Origin: Ascarosepion bandense
Lineage: Eukaryota > Mollusca > Cephalopoda > Sepiida > Sepiidae
NCBI GenBank assembly: GCA_037127315.1
Contig: JBBBDQ010000446.1
Span: forward strand, 619,501 to 683,500
Length of the DNA: 64,000 bases
Direction: 5' to 3'
In this document: positions 1 through 12,134 of the stretch, piece after piece
Layout: each line of letters opens with the position of its first letter
Numbering within the stretch: the first letter of the stretch is position 1
Translations under genes and position numbers: made by a program
The notes under the pieces: model-generated
Told to the model about the DNA's origin: nothing
Seen by the model: the letters and a program-made list of their open reading frames with translations, nothing else
Databases searched by the model: none

Positions 1-53
1 AAGAGATGTTTTGTATATCTCTTAAGCTTATCATTCCAAGTGCACCTACACTA

Positions 54-426
54 CCGGGCATTATTATAAGGCAACCCCAGTATTTTAAAAAATGAGATAT
101 TTTATACTATTTTTTAGTATTTATTGTCAAGTGAATAATTGTAAATGAAAAGAGAATGGTTATTTTTTTAATACTGCACAGTAATATGTGCATCAAATGA
201 ATTTATAAATATTTATTAATTACCTACATTGCAGTTTCATCAATGAAAGAATGGGAAAAATTTAGAGTGATTCGGAGGAGTTTATCTTTGCTTCCTTGTC
301 TTCTAAAATTTTGCAAAGTAATAATAACAAAAGAACCATTCTATTTTTATTTGGCAATAAATACTAAAAATAATATGAAATACGTCATTTCTTTAAAAAA
401 CTGGGGTGGCCTAATAATTAGGCCGG
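54..426. mobile_element. Non-autonomous Tc1/mariner-like MITE, copy 1
   Basis: A ~373-bp element bounded by imperfect terminal inverted repeats of about 37 bp. The left end begins CCGGGCATTATTATAAGGC and the right end contains the complementary CTGGGGTGGCCTAATAATTA. Both ends are flanked by TA (52-53 and 427-428), the target duplication typical of Tc1/mariner elements. The interior has no transposase frame; an 86-codon frame at 243-503 runs through the right inverted repeat and is not a gene. The interior is related, in opposite orientation, to the element at 51,438-51,782, which supports a dispersed MITE family. Confidence 0.7.
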
Positions 427-635
427 TATTGTATATTACTTGTACTATTCTTATTTTCAATTTCTATATGTTTTTTTTCAATTTCCAGGTCTTCATATTT
501 TGATAGTTTCTTTAAATTCCTTGGCTGCTATGTAACAATTCGATGGAAAAGCCATATCAATTAGTGTACATAATTTTAGTTTTGGCCTTTAACCATAATG
601 TCCGCTTGATTTTCTTTCAAATCGTTCTCTGTGTA

Positions 636-802
636 GATGGTAGATACGCGCTTTGGGCGATCATATTTCGAAAGAGACATGACTAAGTGTGCAGAAAATT
701 ATCCCGCAGTAGCTTGCCATTGCTTTCTGCGGTAGACTGGTTGCCAGCCAAGGCCATAGAATCTGTCCTGTTATTTGACTCATAACTAGAGGAAGAAGAG
801 AT
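636..802 (-). mobile_element. tRNA-derived SINE, 3' fragment
   Basis: Matches the 3' body of the complete copy at 1,366-1,674, read on the minus strand. Shared landmarks are GGCGATCAT, GAGACATGACT, ATCCCGCAGTAG and TTGCTTTCTGCGGTAGACTGG. The tRNA-like head is missing, so this is a 5'-truncated insertion, the usual product of LINE-driven retroposition. Confidence 0.7.
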
Positions 803-922
803 GTATTATATTATTACGAAGTAATTAGTAGGGGGATAAGTTTATTACTTCATAACAATAGAAAACCGGCCCCCCACTTTATGACCAGTCTAAGCCTTAA
901 TCATGATTCCAACTATTATATT

Positions 923-1251
923 CAGTCAGTTAAGTGCCATACGAGATATACGCTTTAGGCGATCATGTCTCGAAAAAGACATGACTGACTGGGCAGAAGA
1001 TTATCTCGCAGTAGGTTGCCATTGCTTTCTGTGGTAGACTGATTGTCAGCCATAACTATAGAACCCAATCTATCCTGCTACTTGACTTACAGCTAGATTA
1101 TTTAACCCATAACTGGAGGAAGGAGACGGATTAAAAGTTTTCCTAAGGGTATTTGTGCGTAAGTGAATGCAATGAATTCAACTGGAATTCGAACACGGCA
1201 CCTCAATTTAATATTCCGAGCCGATATCAACTGCATCACAACACACATCCT
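923..1251 (-). mobile_element. tRNA-derived SINE, near full length
   Basis: Same family as 1,366-1,674 in the opposite orientation. On the minus strand it starts near 1,251 with GGATGTGTGTTGTGATGCAG (A-box region), passes a B-box-like GTTCGAATTCC, and continues through the conserved body to about 923. It faces the next copy head to head with about 115 bp between them. A 62-codon frame at 1,153-1,341 lies inside it and is not considered a gene. Confidence 0.75.
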
Positions 1252-1365
1252 AAAACAAATAACTTGCTCTATAAAATGGTGATATCTCTAAAGTTGCATC
1301 ACCAAAATTCATTGATTTGTTTAATTGACTTTGATACCTGATTAGTGTTTACAACGAAGCAATTT

Positions 1366-1674
1366 GGATGTGCGTCGTGGTGCAGTGGATATCGACTCGG
1401 AACGAGAAATCGGGGAGCCGAGTTCGAATTCCAGTTGAACTCATTGCATTCACTTACGCGCAAATACCCTTGGGAAAAATATTAATCCGTCTCTTCCTTC
1501 CAGTTATGTGTTAAATAACAGGACAGATTGGGTTCTGTAGCCTTGGCTAGCAACCAGTCTACCGCAGAAAGCAATGACAACCTACTGCGGGATAAACTTC
1601 TGCCCAGCCAGTCATGTCTCTTTTGAGACATGATCGCCCAAAGCATATTTCACGGATGGCACCTTACTGACTGA
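1366..1674 (+). mobile_element. tRNA-derived SINE, full length, with Pol III boxes
   Basis: A full-length SINE of about 309 bp. The head carries an A box TGGTGCAGTGG (1,378-1,388), which fits the Pol III consensus, and a B-box-like GTTCGAATTCC (1,422-1,432), about 33 bp apart as in tRNA genes. A roughly 240-bp unrelated body follows and recurs at 636-802, 923-1,251 and 44,747-45,005. tRNA-derived SINEs are well known in octopus (OK, OR1 and OR2 families); I cannot say which family this is without a library. Confidence 0.8.
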
Positions 1675-1684
1675 ATTCCCAGAG

Positions 1685-2420
1685 AACTACAAGTCTTACA
1701 AAGATTCATTATCGGCGTCCACAATCTTAACTACGTAAAATATACTGATGTCACAGTGTTGGTAGCAGACACATTAAGAAAACTGAAAATAATCCTAGAG
1801 AATGTAAAACGATCTAAAAATGCAACAAGACAGAATCCATGGTTATCAATAAAAAGGATGAGCCCAATGTGAAAATGATAAATTGCAGATATTAAAATCA
1901 AACAAGCACAAAAATGTAAATATTTGGGAGTGTTGTAAAAGATGAAAGAATGTGCTTCATACAGATGCGAAGAAATACTGGCATGGTTAAATATGCTTTC
2001 TAAAACCTAAGTTGACTATTAACAGAAGAATTTCGTTAGAAACAAAGAAAAGATTACTGATCTGTTACGTAATATCTGTCCTCATTTCTGGCGGTGGATG
2101 CTGGACAATCTCAAACAAAAGAAAAACTGGGTTTGATTGGCAAAAAGATACTGGAACATTCGATAGACCTAACATCTAAACAGCAACGAGGTTTTGAAGA
2201 AAACGCCAACAAAAAGAAACTTTATGCTTAACATCAGGAAGAAGTAGTTGAGTCCCATAATGAGGAAGGAGGACTTGGAAAATTTGCTACCTCCAGGACA
2301 AACTAAGGGACAGGGGAAAGCAGCGTTTAATATACTTGATACGCTTCACTAAATGAATGTTAGAATAGAGTTTTGGAGAAATAACAAAAAGATAAAACTT
2401 TTCAAGAGCTACAAAATGAC
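1685..2420 (+). pseudogene. Decayed LINE reverse-transcriptase C-terminal region (RTE/Proto2-like)
   Basis: Translating across several stops and frameshifts gives a recognisable non-LTR reverse transcriptase. A palm box reads YTDVTVLVADT (the usual Y-A-D-D is degraded). It is followed by KYLG, a stretch ending RRISLETKKRLLICYV, and SVLISGGGCWTIS, the order seen in RTE/Proto2-type LINE ORFs. The same region is present on the minus strand at 35,011-35,555, and its 3' end at 52,106-52,911. No usable frame remains. The clade is inferred from motif order, not from a phylogeny. Confidence 0.65.
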
Positions 2421-3084
2421 AGAAAATTGTACAAGGTCATAATCGCTTAGATCTTGAAGGGACACGGCATAGAAAAAGTGTGTTTATGTATTTATATGCA
2501 TGGTGTGTGTATCTAATGATGACAGTCTGGTGTATTTGTTATCTCTCAGTGTTTCCTTGTGCATAATACGGTACATTTTTAACGAATATTAAAGACAATA
2601 AACGAGAGTGTGTATTATACATAAATTCACCATTGACATTTTTCCTCTGTTGAAAAATGTTCTTATTTGAAACATCAAGGTTGCAAATAGACTCCTCACA
2701 ATAAATAACCATAATAATAATTCTGCAGATATTTATAACATTCGTTTAAAAAAGTTATATGATATTTCGGCAATATTTATTCTTTTGAAACCAGCGTAAT
2801 TAACGACTTTTGTCTCAAAGACAGGAAATTCACCGAAATTGATCTTAAAAAATAAATTAATAATAGGAATACACAAGAATCATTCTGTTTTGATAACATT
2901 AACCTGACAACAAAGCAACTTTTACCGAGATGGAAATTAGCTGAGAAAACACGCAAAGGCTAAATATCCGTTTCATTTCTATTGTTTAATATCCGGAAAT
3001 ATTAAATTCTTTAGTGAAATATAAGCACGACATTGAGAGTTGTATTGATAAAATGGTACACACTTTCAAAATAAGAATGATAAA
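2421..3084. other. AT-rich intergenic stretch, no feature recognised
   Basis: No coding frame, RNA gene or clear repeat is visible. There is a short duplicated phrase, 'aatgataaaatggtacac', around 3,045-3,095. Confidence 0.5.
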
Positions 3085-4350
3085 ATGGTACACCCTTTCA
3101 AAATAATAATGGTCCTTCACAACTACCTGCTTATTTTAATTCTTAATAAACTTCGTCTTTCTGCTATTTCCACTAAACCATGTTCTGCTGTCAGCTCCAA
3201 CAGACCAGAAACAAAATATAAATGCAGCCTCTGCAACAAAGACTGTCACCCCCGTATCGGTTTCTACAGTCACAGACGCTGATGCTCCAGCCAAGCAGAC
3301 AACTAGGATACTACCCATGGTCAGCTTCTCTTCTCGCACTTCCCGCCTGTGGAATTCCCTTCCACATACTTGCTTCCACGTCAGCTACAATCTCCAGGAG
3401 TTTAAATATAAGGTCAATAGACACCTCTTAACACACTAACTCGCACCCATTCTCTCAAACACTCTTCCTATGTACCTCCTTACTCGTCTATCACCCTCCT
3501 TCTGACATTTCCTATATCTAATCACTCTCTCACCACCTTCCGCTGTGTAACCCCCTGCACTATAGTGGCAGTGGAATACCTTGCTTGGGGTGAAATTATT
3601 AAAGAAAAAAATCCGCTGCTATGAAAGTCGGTTCTTTGTGCAGGGCCCGGAAGTTTTTTCCCGTCTGAATCTATTCTGCACATATTTAAATCTACCATCC
3701 ACCCGTGTATTGAATACTGCTGCCACATCTGGTCAGGTGCCCCTGCTATTCTCCTCGGGGTTCTTGACAAAATACAACGGAGAATCTGTAATGGGATCGA
3801 CACCGACTTGGTAAACCGCCTGCAGTCACTCTCTCACCGGCGTGACGTAGCTTCCCTGTGTCTCTACTATAAATACTTTCACGACTTCTGCTCCAATGAA
3901 CTTAGATCACTGGTGCTCCCTAGGTATTAATTTGCACGAGATACTAGATTAGCAACTAGGTCCCACCCTTTTACAGTGAAACAGATAAGATGTAACCGCA
4001 ATTTCTACTCCAACAGCTCGCACTTCCCACCTGTGGAATTCCCTTCCGTATACTTACTTCCTCGACAGCTACAATCTCCAGGAGATTAAATGTAAGGTCA
4101 ATAGACACCTCTTAACACACTAACTCGCACCCATTCTTTCAAACACTCTTCCCATCTACCCAACCCTCATCCTCGATATCCTAACCCGTCTATCACCCTC
4201 CTTCTGATATTTCCAATATCTAACCACTCTTTCTCATCACTTTCCCATATGTAACACCCTAACTACTCTTTTTCGTCATTTCCTCCTATATAACACCCTG
4301 CGCAACAATGACTGTGAAGTGCCTTGCTTGGGGGGAATGATTAAAAAAAA
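3085..4350 (+). pseudogene. CR1/Jockey-like LINE fragments, with duplicated 3' ends
   Basis: Two 3'-terminal pieces of one LINE family lie in tandem. The first (about 3,085-3,605) has a zinc-knuckle-like C-x2-C-x3-C...RIG-x2-SH segment (codons at about 3,220-3,275) and a 3' tail ending 'cttgcttggggtgaaattattaaag'-like sequence. The second (about 3,650-4,350) encodes the C-terminal end of the polymerase ORF with TIHPCIEYCCHIWSGAPA, LDKIQRRICN and LSHRRDVASLCLYYKYF, interrupted by stops. It ends in a related tail (cttgcttgggggg, then attaaaaaaaa). Similar pieces occur at 35,675-35,881 (-) and 37,598-37,895 (+). All are broken, 5'-truncated copies. Confidence 0.7.
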
Positions 4351-4790
4351 ACCCTGACCGACGGAGGCCTACTACGTATGTTCTGCTATCAATTTCATTC
4401 AAGCTCACCAGTTATGCACCAGGTTGCTCTCCTCTTGCCTCGTATTTATCCCGTGAGAGTAAGATTTTCCGAGCCCGCCTTTCTCAATATACGCCAGAGA
4501 AACCACGAATTTCTCTTCCTGGTGTAATCTAATAGTTTATTTTTGTATCAATTTGCTCCCACAATTCGTAGTCGCTGCAGAACGATGTTTCTGTTGCTTC
4601 AAATCTCTTCTTCCTGTTTGAAGAGATCGTCAAGCACTGACTGAGATAAAAGGAGAACATACATCACGAACCAGTTTAATAATCATTGTCTTGTTTCTAG
4701 AAAATTAATATTTTTTTACTCACTCAAGTATTTCATATAGATTCTGTTACCGATTCATGGTCTCGATCGTATTTAACTCAATTTGTATTA
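4351..4790. other. Intergenic, nothing recognised
   Basis: No coding frame or repeat unit that I can identify. Confidence 0.4.
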
Positions 4791-4794
4791 TAAG

Positions 4795-4850
4795 GAACTA
4801 GCAGTATAGCCCGTCGTTGCTCGGGTGTAATGGAAGCTTTTATATACATA
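4795..4850 (+). repeat. End of a dispersed repeat (TAGCCCGTCGTTGCTCGGG type)
   Basis: The phrase 'agcccgtcgttgctcgggtg' followed by TAATGGAAGCTTTT matches, in reverse orientation, the sequence at 50,140-50,190 (CCCGGCTTTGCTTAGGTG, then TAATGAAAGCTT). Similar GC-rich ends are common in invertebrate repeats, but I cannot name the family. Confidence 0.45.
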
Positions 4851-5648
4851 TATATTATCGACTTTCTGCACTATTGTAAGTTCTGCAACCTTGAAACTTT
4901 TGAATAGATTGTAGAATTATTGTAAATCGTTATATCGGCGTATTACAAAGCCTCTATATCAATATTTATACATATTAACACAGTTAATATGTAATTTATT
5001 TCAAGTTAAAATTATTGTTTTCATAACTTGAATGTAAATGGCTTTTTAGATTTTTCAGCCTATAATATAAATGTCTTTTAAATATTTAAATAATAGGGTG
5101 AATATAACCCTTTTCTTTACAGTTGTGTATTCAATTTACGTAAATACATTCATTTAGAAAAATATCAGTAAAGATTTTTCTATGTGTAAAATTGAAATAT
5201 AATATTGCTGAAAATTAAATATTGAGCTTTTAATAATACCGTCTTTTTGATAAGTAAAAGACAATGTAAAATATTTCCGTTTTAGAAATTAATGGAAAAA
5301 TTATTATCAGCTGTAATACAACCGGTTAAAGGGAAATAACTCACACCATTTAAGAAAGAATTTCTTAGCAATATTAATATTTATTTTTTTGTAAATATTT
5401 GAAAAACTCTGTTACAGCGTTTATCATAATAGCATAAAGGACCTTTTATGCAGACAATCTATAGTATAATATTGTTCCTTTAAGATTAATAACGTTTGTT
5501 TTTTTTTAAATGAACTCTTGGAATTTACAATTCTTATTTAGATAACTGTAACAGAAAATTCCAAATGTCACAGAGAAATTATTCTTTATAATTAATTACT
5601 TTTCATTCTGCTTAAAAGATTATTAAATCAATTTTATTCTCCATAGAG
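4851..5648. other. AT-rich intergenic stretch left of the satellite
   Basis: Strongly AT-rich with no coding frame. Several short phrases such as TAAAATATTT recur without forming a regular repeat. Confidence 0.4.
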
Positions 5649-5650
5649 AA

Positions 5651-5659
5651 TATTTATTT

Positions 5660-5690
<31 letters not shown>
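5651..5690. repeat. (TTTA)n microsatellite at the satellite's left edge
   Basis: About ten TTTA units immediately precede the first degenerate satellite monomer. Confidence 0.9.
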
Positions 5691-7580
5691 CATCAGATCA
5701 CATTAGACTCGAAGTGGTTAAGACACTAATGATGGAGAAGCTGCTGCATATTATTAAGAAATGTAGGATTAATTGACGACAGACATGAAAGGTTTAAGGT
5801 TCTACTGAAGGATGACAGGGTGAATATTATAAAGATATGTAGGAAAGACTTCAGTTGACCCTAAACCTAAAAAATGTTAAGTTTGTAGCGATGGAGGAAG
5901 GGGTGAATATTATAAAGATATGTAGGAGAGACTTCAGTTGACCCTAACCCTAATAAAGTTCAAGATTGTAGTGATGGATGAAAGGGGGAATATTATAAAG
6001 ATATGTAGGAGAAACATCAGTTGATCCTAAACCAAATAAAGGTGAAGATTGTAGTGAGGGAGGAAAGGGTGAATATTATAAAGATATGTAGGAGAGACTT
6101 CAGTTGACCCTAAACCTAAAAAATATTAAGATTGAGAGTGATGGAGGATAGGGTGAATATTATAAAGATATGTAGGAGACACTTCAGTCGACCCTAAACC
6201 TAATATAGATTAAGAATGTAGTGAGGGAGGATAGGGTGAATATTATAAAGATATGTAGGAGACACTGCAGTTGATCTAAACCTAATATAGGTTAAGATTG
6301 TAGTGATGGAGGAAAGGGTGAATATTATAAAGATATGTAGGAGAGACTTCAGTTGATCCTAAACCTAAAAAAGGTGAAGATTGTAGTGATGGAGGAAAGG
6401 GTGAATATTATAAAGATATGCAGGAGAGACTTCAGTTGGCCCTAAACCTAAAAAATGGTAAGTTTGTAGCGATGGAGGAAAAAGTGAATATTATAAAGAT
6501 AAGTAGGAGAGACTTCAGATGACGCTAAACCTAATAAAGTATAAGATTGTAGTGATGGAGGAAAGGAGGAATATCATAAGGATATGTAGGAGAGACTTCA
6601 GTTGACCCTAAACCTAAAAAATATTAAGTTTGTTGCGAGGGAGGAAAGGGTGAATATTATAAAGATATGTAGTAGAGACTTCAGTTGACCTAAAACTAAT
6701 TAAGGTGAAGTTTGTAGCGATGGAGGAAAAACAGAATATTATAAAGATATGTAGGAGAGACTTCAGTTGACGCTAAACCTAATAAAGTATAAGATTGTAG
6801 TGATGGAGGAAAGGGTGAATATTATAAGGATATGTAGGAGAGACTTCAGTTGACCCTAAATCTAAAAACGGTTAAGATTGTAGTGATGGAGGAAAGGGTG
6901 AATATTATAAAGATATATAGGAGAGACTTCAGTTGACCCTAATGCTAAAAAAGGTTAAGATTGTAGTGTTGGATGAAAGGGTGAATATTATAAAGATATG
7001 CAGGAGTGCCTTCAGTTGACCCAAAACCTAATAGAGGTTAAGATTGTAGTGATGGAAAAAAGTGTGAATATTATAAAGATATGTAGGAGAGATTTCATTT
7101 CTCCCAAAACGTAATAAATGTTAAATTTTAGTGATGGAGGATAGGGTGAATATTATAATGATATCTGGAAGACACTTCAGTTGACTCTAAACCTAATATA
7201 GGTTAAGATTGTAGTGATGGAGGAAAGGGTGAATATTATAAAGATATGCAGGAGAGACTTCAGTTGACCCTACACCTAATATAGGTTAAGAGTGTAGTGA
7301 TGGAATAAAGTGTTAATATTTTAAAGATATGCAGGAGAGACTTCAGTCGACCCTAAACCTAATATAGTTTAAGATTGTAGTGATGGAAAAAGGGTGAATT
7401 TTTTAAAGATATGCAGGAGAGACTTCAGTTGACCTTAAACCTAATAAAGTTTAAGATTGTAGTGATGGAGGAAAGGGTGAATATTATAAAGATATGCAGC
7501 AGAGACTTCAGTTGACCCTAAACCTAATAAAGTTTAAGATTGTAGTGATGGAGGAAAGGGTGAATATTATAAAGATATGT

Positions 7581-10500
7581 AGGAGAGACTTCAGTTGTCC
7601 CTAAATCTAAAAAAGGTTAAGATTGTAGTGATGGAGGAAAGGGTGAATATTATAAAGACATGTAGGAGAGACTTCAGTTGATCCTAAGCCTAATATAGGT
7701 TTAGATTGTAGTGATGGAGGAAAGGGTGAATATTATAAAGATACGCAGGAGAGACTTCAGTTGACCCCAAACCTAATATAGGTTAAGATTGAAGTGATGG
7801 AGGAAATGGTGAGTATTGTAAAGATATGTAGGAGAGATTTCAGTTGACACTATATCTAAAAAAGTTTCAAATTGTAGTGATGGAGGAAAGAGTGAATATT
7901 ATAAAGATATGATGGAGAGACTTCAGTTGACCTTAAACCTAATAAAGATTAAGATTGTAGTGATGGAGGAAAGGGTGAATATTATAAGGATATATAGGAG
8001 AGATTTCAGCTGATCCTAAAACTAAAAAAGGTCAAGATTGTAGTGAAGGAGGAAAGGGTGAATATTATATATATATATCGGAGAGACTTTAGTTCAGCCT
8101 GAACATTAAATAAGCTTAAGATTGTAGTGATGGAGGGAAGGCTGAATATTATAAAGTTATGTAGCAGAGACTTCAGTTGAACCTAAAACTCAAAAATGTT
8201 AAGTTTCTAGCGATGGTGGAAAGGGTGAATATTATAAAGATATTTAGGAGACACTTCAGTTGATCTTAAACCTAAAAAAATATAAGATTGTAGCGATGGA
8301 GGAAAGGGCGAATATTATAATTATATGTAGGAGAGATTTCAGCTGACCCTAAACCTAATAAAGTTCAAGATTGTAGTGATGGATGAAAGGGTGAATATTA
8401 TAAAGATCTGTAGGAGAGACTTCAGTTGACCCTAACCCTAATAAAGTTTAAGATTGTAGTGATGGATGAAAGGGTGAATATTATAAAGATATGTAGGAGA
8501 GACTTCAGTTGACCCTAAACCTAATAAAGTTTAAGATTGTAGTGATGGAGGAAAAGGAAAATATTATAAAGATAGGTAGGAGAGACTTCAGTCGACATTA
8601 AACATAATATAGGTTAAGATTGTAGTGATGGAGGAAAGGGAGATTATTATAAACATAGGTAGGAGAGATTTCAGTTGATCCTAAACCATGATGAAGTTTA
8701 AGATTATTATAAAGATATGTAGGAGAGATTTCTGTTGATCCTAAACCATGATAAAGTTTAAGATTGTAGTGATGGAGGAAAGGGTGAATATTCTAAAGAT
8801 ATGTAGGAGACTTCAGTTGACCCTAAAAGTATAAATGTTAATTTTGTTGCGATGAAGGAAAGGGTGAATATTATTAAGATATGTAGGAGAGACTTCAGTT
8901 GACCCTAAGCCTAAAAAAAAGGTAAGTTTTTAGTGATGGAAGAAAGGGTGAATATTATAAAGATATGCATGAGAGACTTCAGTTGACCCTAAACCTAATA
9001 AAGGTTAAGATTGTAGTGATGGAAGAAAGGGTGAATATTATGAAGATATGTAGGAGAGATTTCAGTTGTCACTAAACCTAATAAAGTTTAAGTTTGTAGT
9101 GATGGAGGAAAGGGTGAATATTATAAAGATATGTAGGAGAGACTTCAGTTGACCCTAAAACATAAGAAAGGTTAAGTTTGTAGTGATGGAGGAAAGGTTG
9201 AATATTATAAAGATATGTAGGAGAGACTTCAGTTGACCCTAAACCTAATAAGGGTTAAGATTGTAGTGGTGGAGGAAAGGGTGAATATTATAAAGATATG
9301 TAGGAGAGATTTCAGTTGTCACTAAACCTAATAAAGTTTAAGTTTCTAGTGATGGAGGAAAGGGAGAATATTATAAAGATATGTAGGAGGGACTTCAGTT
9401 GACCGTAAACCTAATAAGGGTTAAGATTGTAGTGATGGAGGAAAGGGTGAATATTATTAAGAAATTTAGGAGAGACTTCAGTTGACCCTAAACCATAAGA
9501 AAGGTTTTAGTTTGTAGTGATGGAGGAAAGGGTGAATATTATAAAGATATGCAGGAGAGACTTCAGTTGACCCTAAGCCTAATAAAGGTTAAGATTGTAG
9601 TGGTGGAGGAAAGGGTGAATATTATAAAGATATGTAGGAGAGACTTCAGTTGACCCTAAACCATAATATAGGTTAACTTTTTAGTGATGGAGGAAAGGTT
9701 GAATATTATAAAGAAATGTACGAGAGACTTCAGTTGACCCTAAACCATAATATAGGTTAACTTTTTAGTGATGGAGGAAAGGGTGAATATTATAAAGAAA
9801 TTTAGGAGAGACTTCAGTTGACCCTAAACCATGAGAAAGGTTAAGTTTGTAGTGATGGAGGAAAGGGTGAATATTATAAAGATATGTAGGAGAGATTTCA
9901 GTTGTCACTAAACCTAATAAAGTTTAAGTTTGTAGTGATGGAGGAAAGGGTGAATATTATAAAGATATGTAGGAGAGACTTCAGTTGACCCTAAACCATA
10001 AGAAAGGTTAAGTTTGTAGTGATGGAGGAAAGGGTGAATATTATAAAGATATGTAGGAGAGACTTCAGTTGACCCTAAACCTAATAAAGGTTAACATTGT
10101 AGTGATGGAGGAAAGGGTGAATATTATAAAGATATGTAGGAGAGATTTCAGTTGTCCCTAAACCTAATAAAGTTTAAGTTTGTAGAGATGGAGGAAAGGG
10201 TGAATATTATAAAGATATGTAGGAGAGACTTTAGTTGACCCTAAACCATAAGAAAGTTTAAGATTGTAGTCGTGGATGAAAGGGTGAATATTATAAAGAT
10301 ATGTAGGAAAGACTTCAGTTGACCCTAAACCATAATAAAGATTAAGTTTGTAGTGATGGAGGGAAGGGTGAATATTATAAAGATATGCAGGAGAGACTTC
10401 AGTTGACCCTAAGGCTAATAAAGGTTAAGATTGTAGTGATGGAAAAAGGGTGAATATTATAAAGATATGTAGTATAGACTTCAGTTGACATTAACCTAAT

Positions 10501-12134
10501 AAAGGTTAAGATTGTAGTGATGGAGGAAAGGGTGAATATTATAAAGATATGTAGGAGAGACTTCAGTTGACCCTAAACCATAATAATGGTTAAGTTTGTA
10601 GTGATGGAGGAAAGGGTGAATATTATAAAGATATGAAGGAGATACTTCAGCTGACCCTAAACCTAATAAGGGTTAAGATTGTACTGATGGAAGAAAGGGT
10701 GCATATTATAAAGATATGTAGGAGACACTTCAGTTGAACCTAAACCTAATAGGGGTTAAGATTGTAGTGATGGAGGAAAGGGTGAATATTATGAAGAAAT
10801 TTAGGAGAGACTTCAGTTGACCCTAAACCATGAGAAAGGTTAAGTTTCTAGTGATGGAGGAAAGGGTGAATATTATAAAGATATGCAGGAGAGACTTCAG
10901 TTGACCCTAAGCCTAATAAAGGCTAAGATTGTAGTGGTGGAAGAAAGGGAGAATATTATAAATATATGTAGGAGAGACTTCAGTTGAGCCTAAAACATAA
11001 TATAGGTTAACTTTTTAGTGATGGAGGAAAGGGTGAATATTATTAAGATATGCAGGAGAGACTTCAGTTGACCTCAAACCTAATAAAGGTTAAGATTGTA
11101 GTGATGGAGGAAAGGGTGAATATTATGAAGATATGTAGGAGAGACTTCAGTTGACCCTAAAACATAATAAAGTTTAAGTTTGTAGTGATGGAGGAAAGGG
11201 TGAATATCATAAAGATATGCAGGAGAGACTTCAGTTGACCCAAAGCCTGATAGAAGTTAAGATTGTAGTGATGGAGGAAAGGGTGAATATTATAAATATA
11301 TGTATGGGAGACTTCAGTTGACACAAAATCTAATAAAGGTTAAGATTGTAGTGATGGAAGAAAGGGTGAATATTATAAAGATACGCAGGAGAGACTTCAG
11401 TTGACCCCAAACCTAATATAGGTTAAGATTGAAGTGATGGAGGAAATGGTGAGTATTGTAAAGATATGTAGGAGAGACTTCAGTTGACCTTAAACCTAAT
11501 AAAGATTAAGATTGTAGTGATGGAGGAAAGGGTGAATATTATAAGGATATATAGGAGAGATTTCAGCTGATCCTAAAACTAAAAAAGGTCAAGATTGTAG
11601 TGAAGGAGGAAATGGTGAATATTATATATATATATCGGAGAGACTTTAGTGCAGCCTGAACATTAAATAAGCTTAAGATTGTAGTGATGGAGGGAAGGCT
11701 GAATATTATAAAGTTATGTAGGAGAGACTTCAGTTGAACCTAAAACGCAAAAATGTTAAGTTTCTAGCGATGGTGGAAAGGGTGAATATTATAAAGATAT
11801 TTAGGAGACACTTCAGTTGACCTGAAACCTAAAAAAATATAAGAATGTAGCGATGGAGGAAAGGGCGAATATTATAATTAAATGTAGGAGAGATTTCAGC
11901 TGACCCTAAACCTAATAAAGTTCAAGATTGTAGTGATGGATGAAAGGGTGAATATTATAAAGATCTGTAGGAGAGACTTCAGTTGACCCTAAACCTAATA
12001 AAGTTTAAGATTGTAGTGATGGATGAAAGGGTGAATATTATAAAGATATGTAGGAGAGACTTCAGTTGACCCTAAACCTAATAAAGTTTAAGATTTTAGT
12101 GATGGAGGAAAGGGAAAATATTATAAAGATAGGT
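7581..12134. repeat. Satellite higher-order block, copy A (4,554 bp)
   Basis: This block is followed directly by an almost identical copy at 12,135-16,688. Diagnostic monomer variants recur at exactly +4,554, for example ATACGCAGGAG at 7,741 and 12,295 and again at 11,381 and 15,935. The length equals 55 monomers. I found only a few base differences (near 10,256, 10,486 and 10,630), so the duplication is recent. Within the block, 8,000-8,580 resembles 11,557-12,137 at an offset of about 3,557 bp (43 monomers), an older periodicity. Confidence 0.9.

Noticed and set aside
243..503. 86-codon frame at the left end
   Set aside because: It crosses the right inverted repeat of the MITE and has low-complexity hydrophobic C-terminal residues.
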